Below, piece by piece: positions 7,796 to 14,770 of a stretch of 17,363 nucleotides of DNA (its first letter is position 1; every line of letters starts with the position of its first letter). The notes beneath the pieces are model-generated. The model made no database searches, was not told where the DNA came from, and was given only the letters and a program-made list of their open reading frames with translations. Position numbers and translations under genes: made by a program. Source of the DNA: Gammaproteobacteria bacterium UBA7803 (GTDB lineage: Bacteria; Pseudomonadota; Gammaproteobacteria; Pseudomonadales; Azotimanducaceae); the NCBI GenBank assembly GCA_002480525.1, contig DLCH01000074.1:19021-36383 (forward strand). Direction: 5' to 3'.

Positions 7796-8527
7796 GTGAT
7801 CCGCACCGGCACGAACCCCGAGGGTCCGCGGCTGGTGCTGATCCACAGCCCGCTGACCGGCCCGTCGTTCTGGCGCGGCGTGCACGACGCCCTGTGGCGC
7901 CGCGGCCGCCGCGCGCTGCTGGCCCGGCTGCCCGCGGCGCAGCACATCCACGCGCCCTACTGGCTCACCCATGCGTCCGGCGTCGCCGCCGGGCTGCCGG
8001 AGGAGGGCGAGGTCGTGCTCGTCGCCCACAGCGGCGCCGGCCCGCTGCTCCCCGCCATCGGCCGGCTGGCGCGCAACCGTACCGCCGGCGCGCGGGTGGC
8101 GGGCTATCTGTTCGTGGACAGCGATCTGCCCCGGGACGGCGCGTCCCGGCTCGAGCTGTTCGACGATCCGGCGCAGGCCGAGGCGCTGCGGCAGCGCAGC
8201 CGCGGCGGCTGGCTGCCCACCTGGACCGCCGCGGACGTCCGCGCTCTGGTGCCGGATCCGGAGTCCTTCGTGGCCGAGCTGCCGCGCACGCCGCTGGCGC
8301 TCTACGACGAATCCATCCGCGTTCCCGACGACTGGCCTGACGCGCCCTGCGGCTATCTGTCGCTGTCGGCGCAGCACTACCGTGGCGCGGTCCGCGCCGC
8401 CGAGGCGGCGGGCTGGCCGTGTCACGCCCTGAACGCACACCACTTCGCGCCGCTGGCGGACCCCGAGGGGATCGCCGCGGCCATCGATGCCGTGGTCGGC
8501 GATCTGGCCGCGCCGGACCCGGCCTGA
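7796..8527 (+). CDS. Alpha/beta hydrolase family protein
   Basis: 243 residues from GTG 7796, 7 bp after purC. No ATG occurs in frame until about residue 59, which would remove the first strand, so GTG is preferred. RLVLIHSPLTGPSFW (12-26) is the strand and oxyanion loop of the fold. VVLVAHSGAGPLLP (73-86) is the nucleophile elbow with S79; the usual GxSxG is here AHSGA. H215 or H216 in LNAHHFAPLADP is the likely catalytic histidine, and the acid residue is not obvious. YLFVDSDLP follows the strand-6 position. It has no signal peptide. The substrate is unknown. It is probably co-transcribed with purC because of the spacing, without an evident metabolic link. It converges with the minus-strand gene that follows. 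Confidence 0.8.
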   Translation: MIRTGTNPEGPRLVLIHSPLTGPSFWRGVHDALWRRGRRALLARLPAAQHIHAPYWLTHASGVAAGLPEEGEVVLVAHSGAGPLLPAIGRLARNRTAGARVAGYLFVDSDLPRDGASRLELFDDPAQAEALRQRSRGGWLPTWTAADVRALVPDPESFVAELPRTPLALYDESIRVPDDWPDAPCGYLSLSAQHYRGAVRAAEAAGWPCHALNAHHFAPLADPEGIAAAIDAVVGDLAAPDPA

Positions 8528-8542
8528 GCCGGCTGGCTCAGG
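8523..8542. terminator. Candidate bidirectional terminator hairpin between convergent genes
   Basis: CCTGAGCC, loop GGCT, GGCTCAGG: a perfect 8-bp stem. The TGA stop of the hydrolase (8525-8527) and the stop of the minus-strand gene (8538-8540, TCA on this strand) sit at matching positions and pair with each other. There is no T-tract on either side, so it is not a textbook intrinsic terminator, but it sits exactly where converging transcripts would meet. Confidence 0.5.
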
Positions 8543-9635
8543 GGGCCAGGTCGGCGACCTCGCGGAACCCGTAGGGCGCGTAGGCGCCGATGACGAGCTG
8601 CTCGAGCACGCCCTTGCCCCTGCGGGTTCTGCCGCCCTGCTCGAGGGTGGCGTCGCAGATGGCCTGGATGTGGAAGTGGGTGGGGTCCGCCGGGCTCATG
8701 GCGTCGAGGTCGAACACGTCGAAGCCGGTCTCGAGCTCGCCGTGGTAGCTGCCGTGGTTCCAGTCCGGGTGTCCGTAGCCGAGCCCCTTCATGTAGAAGG
8801 TCTGACGCGGCTCCAGGGTCAGCACCGCGCGCTCCCCGCCGGGCACGTCGTAGACGATTTCCGCGGATCGGGCGTGGCGGGTGCCGGACTGATACACCAG
8901 CTCGCTGCGCGACGCCGGCACCTCGGTGCCGTGCTCGGCGGTGGAGATCCGACCCATGGTGTTCCAGGGCGCGCCGGCCGCGTCGGCGTTCAGATGGTAG
9001 AAGGTGGCGCAGTCCTCGAAGTTCACGGGCGCCCACAGCCAGAAGAACTGCGGCGCGCCGGCGTAGGGGTTGGGCTGGGGGTCGCGTTCGCCCACCGGGC
9101 GGATGCCCCAGGACCGGTCGCGGGTGCCCCAGCTGTCCGCCTGGGTGAAGGTGGTGCGCTCGCCGTTCACCTCCAGCCAGCCGTCGTAGCAGCCGTTCTG
9201 GGTCAGACGGGTGTAGTCCATCATGGTCATGGCGCCGAGCCGGCGGGTGAAGCGGGGCTCCTCGAAGGCCGGGCAGCGCAGGTTGAAGGTGAGGTCCGCG
9301 GCGATGCCGTTGTCGGGGTCGGAGCAGGTGATGCGCAGCACCTTCAGGGGCTCGATCACCTCGATCTCCACCGGGCCGACCCGGGTATCGAGGCGTTCCA
9401 TGTGCAGGGTGCGGGAGGCGTGCACGTTGTACTGCTTGCCGCCCTTCACCACGCAGAATGCCGCGTCCATCACGTTCAGATGGGGGTAGACGCCGAGAGC
9501 GCCGGCGAAGAACACATCGCCGTCGCGGTGGTAGCCGTTGAAGAAGTAGCGGTCGTAGAAATTGCGGTTGGTCCCGGAGTAGGCCACCGGCTCGGCGGTC
9601 TGGTGAATGGGATAATCGTCGGCTTTTGTTAACAT
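8538..9635 (-). CDS. Conserved protein of unknown function with AttH/CrtC-like motifs (possibly DUF7064/DUF7065 type)
   Basis: 365 residues. The start codon ATG (9635-9633) is supported by AGGGGGG about 10 bases upstream on the coding strand and gives MLTKADDYPIHQT. The frame stays open much further upstream, but only antisense to the carboxylase genes. There is no signal peptide. The body is rich in aromatic beta-strand-like segments: FYDRYFFNGYHRDGDVFFAG (27-46), GVYPHLNVMDAAFCVV (48-63), WGTRDRSWGIRPVG (169-182) and YGHPDWNHGSYHGELE. The RDRSWG motif in the middle recalls the DREWS motif of the AttH-like protein at 538, so a two-barrel lipocalin-like fold is a reasonable guess. The family label is from memory and unverified. 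It is divergent from the carboxylase cluster across a 51-bp spacer, suggesting shared regulation. Confidence 0.8.
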   Translation of the reverse strand: MLTKADDYPIHQTAEPVAYSGTNRNFYDRYFFNGYHRDGDVFFAGALGVYPHLNVMDAAFCVVKGGKQYNVHASRTLHMERLDTRVGPVEIEVIEPLKVLRITCSDPDNGIAADLTFNLRCPAFEEPRFTRRLGAMTMMDYTRLTQNGCYDGWLEVNGERTTFTQADSWGTRDRSWGIRPVGERDPQPNPYAGAPQFFWLWAPVNFEDCATFYHLNADAAGAPWNTMGRISTAEHGTEVPASRSELVYQSGTRHARSAEIVYDVPGGERAVLTLEPRQTFYMKGLGYGHPDWNHGSYHGELETGFDVFDLDAMSPADPTHFHIQAICDATLEQGGRTRRGKGVLEQLVIGAYAPYGFREVADLAP

Positions 9636-9686
9636 TCGGCGCCCCCCCTGGGTAATCGTTCTTCTGGTCGCGACGCAGAGTATTCG
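9636..9686. promoter_or_regulatory. 51-bp divergent spacer expected to hold promoters for both flanking genes
   Basis: Two genes start outward from this spacer. It carries the minus-strand RBS (CCCCCCCT on this strand, about 9643-9650). I see no convincing -35/-10 pair in either direction and no clear operator palindrome. The call rests on gene geometry only. Confidence 0.3.
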
Positions 9687-10058
9687 ATGGACTGGGAACG
9701 CTACAAGGCGCTGTGCGATGCGCCGGACGTCTGCAGCCGCTGGCTGCTCGAGCAGACCCTGGAGCTGCTGGAAGCGCACCCGGCGGCCGAGCGGCTGCGC
9801 GCGGCGCTGGCCACGGCGCCGGTGGAGAAACCCGCCGATCACCGCGGCGGCGCGCCCACGGACATGTTCCTGATGAACCTGTCCCTCGAGGAGGTCGCCG
9901 GGGTGCGGCGCCGGATCGAGCAGGCGGTCGCCCGGGGCGAGACCACCAGCGCCACCGGGCGGCGCGGGCTCGGCGGCTTCGCCGAAGCCTGGCGCGAGTA
10001 CGAGGCGCACCTGCTCGGCGTGCCCATGACGCCCGATTTCCGGCCGGACGGCGGCTGA
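9687..10058 (+). CDS. Small protein of unknown function, first gene of the carboxylase cluster
   Basis: 123 residues, ATG 9687, directly abutting the biotin carboxylase start (TGA then GTG with no gap). The sequence looks largely helical and charged: WERYKALCDAPDVCSRWLLE (3-22), then LSLEEVAGVRRRIEQAVARG (65-84) and FAEAWREYEAHLLG (98-111), ending in a Pro/Gly tail. It has no signal peptide or membrane helix. It does not contain the AMKM/VMKM biotinylation motif, so it is not the missing biotin carrier protein. I do not recognise the family. The tight coupling to the carboxylase suggests a dedicated accessory or regulatory subunit, which is inference only. Confidence 0.75.
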   Translation: MDWERYKALCDAPDVCSRWLLEQTLELLEAHPAAERLRAALATAPVEKPADHRGGAPTDMFLMNLSLEEVAGVRRRIEQAVARGETTSATGRRGLGGFAEAWREYEAHLLGVPMTPDFRPDGG

Positions 10059-11378
10059 GTGTTCGGCAAGGTCCTGATCGTCAATCGCGGTGCCATCGCC
10101 CGGCGCATCATCCGCGCCTGCGACGCCCTCGGCATCCCCTCGGCGGTGGCGTACTCGGAAGCCGACGCCGACGCGCCCTATCTGGCGGAAGCGGGCGAAG
10201 CGTTGCCGCTGGCCGGCAACCGCGCCGCCGACACCTATCTGAACGCCGCTGCGCTGCTCGACTGCCTGGACCGGTGCGGCGCCGACGCCGTGCATCCGGG
10301 CTACGGGTTTCTCGCGGAGAACGCGGATTTCGCCGAGGCCGTGATCGCCCGGGGGGCGACGTTCATCGGCCCCTCGCCCCAATGGCTCCGGTCCATGGGC
10401 GACAAGATCGAGGCCCGGCGGCTCATGGCCGGCCACGGCTTTCCGGTGCTGCCGGGCAGCGGCGCCCTGGCCGACGCCGAGGCCGCCCGCCGGGAGGCGG
10501 AACGTCTCGGCTTTCCGCTGATGCTGAAGCCGGCCGCCGGCGGTGGCGGCATCGGCATGCAGATCGTGCGCGACGCCGCCGAGCTCGCCCGGGCGCTGCC
10601 CCGGTCCCGGCGCCTCGCCGGGGCGGCCTTCGGCGACGACCGGGTGTTTCTCGAGGCCTGCGTCGAGCGGCCCCGCCACATCGAGATTCAGCTCCTGGCG
10701 GATCGCCGGGGCCGGGCGATGCACCTCTACGAACGCGACTGCTCGCTGCAGATGCGTCATCGCAAGCTGGTCGAGGAAGCGCCGGCGCCCGGGCTGGCGC
10801 GCGGCCCCCTGGAGGACCTGGGCGCCCGGGCGGAGCGGGCCGCCATGGAACTCGGCTACGACAACGTCGGCACGCTGGAGACCCTGCGCGGCGGCGACGG
10901 CGGGTTCGGCTTCATCGAGATGAACACCCGGATCCAGGTGGAGCACGGCGTGACCGAGGCCGTCACCGGGCTGGACCTGGTGGCCACCCAGATCGCCCTG
11001 GCGGCGGGCGCCGGGCTGCCGGAACGTCCCGCCCTGAGCGGCTGCGCGGTGGAGGTGCGGGTCTACGCCGAGGATCCGGCCACCGGATACGCTGCCACCG
11101 GTACGCTCGCGCATCTGCGCACCCCGGCGCTGCACGGCGTGCGCTACGAGACCGGCTACGGTGCCGGCCAGGCCGTGACGCCGTATTACGACCCGCTGCT
11201 GGCCAAGGTCATCGGCCATGGCGAGACCCGGGCCAAGGCCGTGGGTCGTGCCCTGGTGGGCGTGCGCGCCCTGGAGATCCGTGGCGTCGCCACCAACGCG
11301 CCGGTGCTGGAGCGGGTGCTGCAGGACGAGCGATTCCTCGCCGGCGACGTGCACACCGGCTACTTCGGAGCCCGCTGA
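10059..11378 (+). CDS. Biotin carboxylase subunit of an acyl-CoA carboxylase (AccC-like, no carrier domain)
   Basis: 439 residues from GTG 10059, immediately after the previous stop; MFGKVLIVNRGAIARRI is the expected family N-terminus. The ATP-grasp biotin carboxylase carboxylates biotin with ATP and bicarbonate. Residues matching E. coli AccC catalytic positions are present: K116 (MGDK), K157, H207 (RPRHIEIQ), K236 (QMRHRKLVEEAPAP), E274, E287/N289/R291 (IEMNTRIQ), E295 and R334. Two positions differ from the common pattern: the glycine-rich loop reads GGGGIGM (usually R or K in place of I166), and QVEHGVTE has G297 where P is usual. The chain stops after the C-terminal BC domain, with no BCCP extension. 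Its likely partner is the carboxyltransferase at 13217; the sigma factor and crotonase genes lie between them. Confidence 0.9.
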   Translation: MFGKVLIVNRGAIARRIIRACDALGIPSAVAYSEADADAPYLAEAGEALPLAGNRAADTYLNAAALLDCLDRCGADAVHPGYGFLAENADFAEAVIARGATFIGPSPQWLRSMGDKIEARRLMAGHGFPVLPGSGALADAEAARREAERLGFPLMLKPAAGGGGIGMQIVRDAAELARALPRSRRLAGAAFGDDRVFLEACVERPRHIEIQLLADRRGRAMHLYERDCSLQMRHRKLVEEAPAPGLARGPLEDLGARAERAAMELGYDNVGTLETLRGGDGGFGFIEMNTRIQVEHGVTEAVTGLDLVATQIALAAGAGLPERPALSGCAVEVRVYAEDPATGYAATGTLAHLRTPALHGVRYETGYGAGQAVTPYYDPLLAKVIGHGETRAKAVGRALVGVRALEIRGVATNAPVLERVLQDERFLAGDVHTGYFGAR

Positions 11379-11397
11379 CCGCCGCGGCCGGCCGGCA

Positions 11398-11424
11398 TGT
11401 CACGTTTCGGGGCGCCCGCTCGTC
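11398..11424 (+). promoter_or_regulatory. Candidate ECF41 autoregulatory promoter
   Basis: TGTCACG (11398-11404), a 16-bp spacer, then CGTC (11421-11424). ECF41 sigma factors are known to recognise a -35 of TGTCACA and a -10 of CGTC, and they commonly control their own gene. The match lies 42 bp before the start codon of an ECF41-like sigma gene, leaving a leader of roughly 35 bases. Only one base of the -35 differs from the published consensus as I recall it. Confidence 0.6.
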
Positions 11425-11452
11425 CAATGGGTCGAGCCATCCGTGCAGCGCG

Positions 11453-11457
11453 AGGAG
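11453..11457 (+). promoter_or_regulatory. Ribosome binding site that decides the sigma factor start
   Basis: AGGAG, 8 bases before ATG 11466. It favours this start over an in-frame ATG at 11397, which has no RBS and overlaps the candidate promoter. Confidence 0.7.
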
Positions 11458-11465
11458 ACCCGACC

Positions 11466-12332
11466 ATGTCTGAGCCCGCCAGCGCCGTCCCCGCCGTCGA
11501 CCGGCCCCGGCTGATCCGGCTCGCCTACCGGCTGCTCGGGTCGGTGGAGGACGCCGAGGACGTGGTCCAGGACGCCCACCTGCGCCTGCTGGCCGGGGGC
11601 CACACCCCCGACGACCCGGGCGCCTACCTGTTCCGCACGGTCACCCACCTGGCCATCGACCGGCTGCGGCGGCTCAAGGTGCAGCGCCGCGCCTATGCCG
11701 GCCCCTGGCTGCCGGAGCCCCTCGACACCGCCGACGAGGATGCTTCCGCGCCGGCGGAGCGCCGTCAGGATCTCGGCATCGGCCTGCTGCTGCTGCTCGA
11801 GCGTCTGTCGGTGGGCGAGCGGGTGGCCTACGTGCTGCGGGAAGCCTTCGACCTGGACTTCCGCACCATGTCCGAGGTGCTCGACGTGCGGGTGGAGGCC
11901 TGCCGGCAGCGCTACCACCGGGCCCGCCGCAAGATCGCCGGCACCGAGGCCAGGCCCACGCCGACGGCGGCCCAGCGCCGGCTGCTCGAGCGGCTGGCCG
12001 AGGCCGTGCTGGCGGGCGACCGGACCCGGCTGACCGCGCTGCTGGCGGAGGACGCGGTCATGCTCACGGACGGTGGCGGCCAGGTCCGGGCGGCGATCAT
12101 CCCGGTGGAGCGGCCCGACCGGATCGCCCAGGTGCTGCTGCACATCGTGTCCCGTCAGGACCCGGCCACGTTCACGTTCGAGTGGCGGCGCCTGAACGGC
12201 GGCGCGGGCCTGCTGATCCGCCAGCGGGGCGTGCCGTTCTCCTGCGTGCAGGTGGCGGGCGAGGGCGGCGGCGACGGCCGGGCTTCGCGGATCTACGTGA
12301 TGCGCAATCCCACCAAACTCGCCCGGCTGTGA
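11466..12332 (+). CDS. ECF-type RNA polymerase sigma factor, ECF41 (SigJ-like) family with C-terminal SnoaL-like domain
   Basis: 288 residues from ATG 11466 (AGGAG 8 bases upstream). Sigma region 2 is at about 12-75, with RLAYRLLGSVEDAEDVVQDA and AYLFRTVTHLAIDRLRR. Region 4 is at about 105-157, with ERVAYVLREAFDLDFRTMSE and EACRQRYHRARRKI. The C-terminal part, about 165-288, matches the fused SnoaL-like domain of ECF41 factors, including the hallmark DGGG (202-205) and the near-terminal NPTKL. In this family the C-terminal domain replaces an anti-sigma factor and modulates core-polymerase binding; no separate anti-sigma gene is seen here. ECF41 genes usually sit beside a carboxymuconolactone decarboxylase, oxidoreductase or epimerase gene; here the neighbours are acyl-CoA enzymes. 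The 74-bp gap to the crotonase leaves room for a separate promoter. Confidence 0.92.
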   Translation: MSEPASAVPAVDRPRLIRLAYRLLGSVEDAEDVVQDAHLRLLAGGHTPDDPGAYLFRTVTHLAIDRLRRLKVQRRAYAGPWLPEPLDTADEDASAPAERRQDLGIGLLLLLERLSVGERVAYVLREAFDLDFRTMSEVLDVRVEACRQRYHRARRKIAGTEARPTPTAAQRRLLERLAEAVLAGDRTRLTALLAEDAVMLTDGGGQVRAAIIPVERPDRIAQVLLHIVSRQDPATFTFEWRRLNGGAGLLIRQRGVPFSCVQVAGEGGGDGRASRIYVMRNPTKLARL

Positions 12333-12406
12333 CCGTCCTCCGGGCGGCTCGCCGGCCCCGGGGTTGTGGTAGCGTTAGGCTTTTGCCATCACAGTGGGAG
12401 CTCACC

Positions 12407-13210
12407 ATGACGGACCTCGTCACCATCGACATCGACGGCGGCGTCGCCGACGTCCGCCTCAACCGGGTCGACAAGTACAACGCGCTCAGCCCGGACATGT
12501 TCCAGGCCATCATCGACGCCGGCGAGTCGCTGGCCGAGAACCGCAGCGTGCGTGCCGTGGTGCTGTCGGGCAACGGCCGCGGCTTCTGCGCCGGGCTCGA
12601 CATGGCCAGCATGCAGGGCATGACCGGCGGCAAGGGCGGCGGCGGCACCGGCAGCCTGCTCGACCGGGACGAGCGGCCCGAGAACCACGCCCAGCGCCCG
12701 GCCTACGTGTGGAAGCGCATGCCCGTGCCGGTGATCGCGGCCATCCATGGCGTCGCCTTCGGCGGCGGCTGCCAGATCGCCCTCGGCGCCGACATCCGCT
12801 TCGCCGCGCCGGACGCCAAGATGTCGGTGATGGAGATCAAGTGGGGCCTGGTGCCGGACATGAGCCTCACCCAGACGCTGCGGGAGCTGGTGCCGCTGGA
12901 CGTCGCCAAGGAGCTCACCTTCACCGGGCGGATTCTGTCCGGCGAGGAAGCGAAGGCGCTGGGGCTGGTGACCCACGTCGTCGACGACCCGCTGGCCGCC
13001 GCCCTGGCGCTGGCCCGGGAAATCGCCGGCAAGTCGCCGGACGCGATCCGCGCCGGCAAGCGGCTGCTGGAGGAAAGCTGGCGCGCCGACGAGCGCACCG
13101 GCCTGATGCTCGAGTCGAAGCTGCAGACCGACCTGATCGGCACACCGAATCAGATCGAGGCGGTGAAGGCCAACTTCGAGAACCGGGCGCCCCAGTTCAG
13201 CGACGGTTGA
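12407..13210 (+). CDS. Crotonase / enoyl-CoA hydratase-isomerase family protein, dienoyl-CoA isomerase-like active site
   Basis: 267 residues. ATG 12407 follows GGGAG (12396-12400). The oxyanion-hole segments are RGFCAGLDM (58-66) and HGVAFGGGCQIALGADIRF (114-132). At the two classical hydratase glutamates, the first (GGGCE in rat mitochondrial hydratase) is Q123, while the second is retained as E143 in VMEIKWGLVPD. D151 in the same stretch aligns with the third acidic residue of rat delta3,5-delta2,4-dienoyl-CoA isomerase. Simple syn-hydration is therefore doubtful; double-bond isomerisation or another crotonase reaction is more likely. A Gly-rich insert (GGKGGGGTGS, 74-83) follows the first oxyanion segment. 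The carboxyltransferase gene starts 6 bp downstream, so the two are probably co-transcribed. Confidence 0.9.
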   Translation: MTDLVTIDIDGGVADVRLNRVDKYNALSPDMFQAIIDAGESLAENRSVRAVVLSGNGRGFCAGLDMASMQGMTGGKGGGGTGSLLDRDERPENHAQRPAYVWKRMPVPVIAAIHGVAFGGGCQIALGADIRFAAPDAKMSVMEIKWGLVPDMSLTQTLRELVPLDVAKELTFTGRILSGEEAKALGLVTHVVDDPLAAALALAREIAGKSPDAIRAGKRLLEESWRADERTGLMLESKLQTDLIGTPNQIEAVKANFENRAPQFSDG

Positions 13211-13216
13211 GCGGCC

Positions 13217-14770
13217 ATGAGCTGGGAGCACGAAGCCCGGGAGATCGAGCGGCGGCGCCATCTGGCCCGCCAGCAGGGCGGGCCGGCGGCCATCGACCGC
13301 CAGCACGCCAAGGGCCGGCTGACGATCCGCGAGCGCATCGACACGCTGCTCGACGCCGGCAGCTTCGAGGAGCAGGGCCGGGCCACGGCCATTCCGGAAT
13401 TCGACGACGACGACCAGCTCACCGGCTACGTGCCGGCCAACTACGTGGTCGGCTTCGGCCGCATCGACGGCCGCCGGGTCACCGTCGGCGGCGAGGATTT
13501 CACCCTCAAGGGCGGCTCGCCCAACGCGGCGGGCCTGCGCAAGAGCGTCTACGCCGAGCACATGGCCTGCCGCTTCCGCACGCCCCTGGTGCGGCTGCTG
13601 GAGGGCGGCGGCGGCAGCGTGCGGGGCTCCGGCCGCAAGGGTGGCACGGTCGGTGAACCGGTGTTCGCCGAGCCGCGCTTCCGGATCATCGCCGAGGCCA
13701 TGGGCCAGGTGCCCATTGCGTCGGCGGCCCTCGGCGCGGTGGCGGGCTTCCCCGCCGGCCGGCTGGTCGCGTCCCATTTCTCCGTGATGACCCGGCACAC
13801 GGCCCAGGTGCTGATCGGCGGCCCGGCGCTGGTCGAGCGGGCGCTGGGCGTGAAGATGACCAAGGAGGAACTCGGCGGTGCCAAGGTCCACGTCCGCTCC
13901 GGCGTGGTGGACAACGTCGCCGAGGACGAGCACGACGCGTTCCGCCAGATCCGCCGGTTTCTCTCCTACCTGCCGTCCCATGTCCGCCAGCGGGCGCCGC
14001 GGCTGCCCTGTGACGACGACGTCGAGCGCATGGAGCCCGAGCTGCTGGACGCCGTACCGCGGGATGCGAATGCGCCCTTCGATATGCGCCGCATCGTCGA
14101 GATGATCGTCGACGCCGGTTCGCTGTTCGAGATGGGGGCGGAGTACGGCCCCAGCCAGATCTGCGCGCTCGCCCGCCTGGCGGGCCAGCCGGTCGGCGTG
14201 CTGGCAAACGACTGCCGGCACTACGCCGGCGCCATGACCGCCGAGGCGGCCCAGAAGTACCGCCGCTTCGTCGAGCTGTGCGACACCTTCCACCTGCCCA
14301 TCGTCAACTTCGTCGACCAGCCGGGCTTCATGATCGGCCCCGAGGCCGAGCGGGCGGGCACCATCCGCTACGGCATGGCAGCGGTGTCCGCCGCGGTGCA
14401 GGCGAGCGTGCCCTGGGCGTCGATCCAGGTGCACAAGGGCTTCGGCGTGGCCACGGCGGCCCACTACGGGAACGAGGCCTACGTGCTGGCCTGGCCGTCG
14501 GTGGAGACCGGCGCGCTGCCCCTGGAGGGCGGCGTGGCGGTGGCCTACCGGCGCGAGATCGCCGCCGCCGAGGACCCGGAGGCCAAACGCCGGGAGCTGG
14601 AGGAGGCCCTGCGGTCCGCCCGGTCGCCCTATGCCCGGGCCGAGTCCTTCGCCGTCCACGAGCTGATCGACCCCCGCGAGACCCGGCCCATGCTGTGCCG
14701 CTGGATCGAATGGATTCAGCCGCGCCTGGACGAGCTCATCGAGCCGGTACGCTTCGGCCCCCGCCCGTAG
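13217..14770 (+). CDS. Acyl-CoA carboxylase carboxyltransferase (beta) subunit
   Basis: 517 residues, typical for propionyl/methylcrotonyl-CoA carboxylase beta chains. ATG 13217 lies 6 bp after the crotonase stop. The N-terminal CT domain has AKGRLTIRERIDTLLDAGSF (31-50), RVTVGGEDFTLKGGS (87-101) and GAKVHVRSGVVDNVAEDEHD (221-240). The C-terminal CT domain has VEMIVDAGSLFEMGAEYGP (294-312), LPIVNFVDQPGFMIGPEAE (360-378), HKGFGVATAAHYGNEAYVLA (406-425) and WPSVETGALPLEGGVAVAYR (426-445). It would transfer carboxyl from biotin to an acyl-CoA, paired with the biotin carboxylase at 10059. In the N-domain, the common SGGARxQEG stretch appears replaced by LLEGGGGSVRGSGRKGG (128-144), so it is not a standard PCC or MCC and its acyl-CoA substrate is unclear. 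The stop codon TAG lies inside a REP palindrome. Confidence 0.92.
   Translation: MSWEHEAREIERRRHLARQQGGPAAIDRQHAKGRLTIRERIDTLLDAGSFEEQGRATAIPEFDDDDQLTGYVPANYVVGFGRIDGRRVTVGGEDFTLKGGSPNAAGLRKSVYAEHMACRFRTPLVRLLEGGGGSVRGSGRKGGTVGEPVFAEPRFRIIAEAMGQVPIASAALGAVAGFPAGRLVASHFSVMTRHTAQVLIGGPALVERALGVKMTKEELGGAKVHVRSGVVDNVAEDEHDAFRQIRRFLSYLPSHVRQRAPRLPCDDDVERMEPELLDAVPRDANAPFDMRRIVEMIVDAGSLFEMGAEYGPSQICALARLAGQPVGVLANDCRHYAGAMTAEAAQKYRRFVELCDTFHLPIVNFVDQPGFMIGPEAERAGTIRYGMAAVSAAVQASVPWASIQVHKGFGVATAAHYGNEAYVLAWPSVETGALPLEGGVAVAYRREIAAAEDPEAKRRELEEALRSARSPYARAESFAVHELIDPRETRPMLCRWIEWIQPRLDELIEPVRFGPRP

Noticed and set aside
9687..10058. The 123-aa protein as the missing biotin carrier protein
   Set aside because: No AMKM/VMKM biotinylation motif and no beta-rich lipoyl-like pattern; it looks helical.
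9636..11354. Long minus-strand open frame extending the gene at 8538-9635 to over 900 codons
   Set aside because: It lies antisense to the 123-aa gene and the well-supported biotin carboxylase, and the natural start with RBS is at 9635. High GC creates such shadow frames.
11397..11465. Longer sigma factor start at ATG 11397
   Set aside because: No RBS, overlaps the candidate ECF41 promoter, and the extra residues are absent from the usual family N-terminus. ATG 11466 has AGGAG at good spacing.
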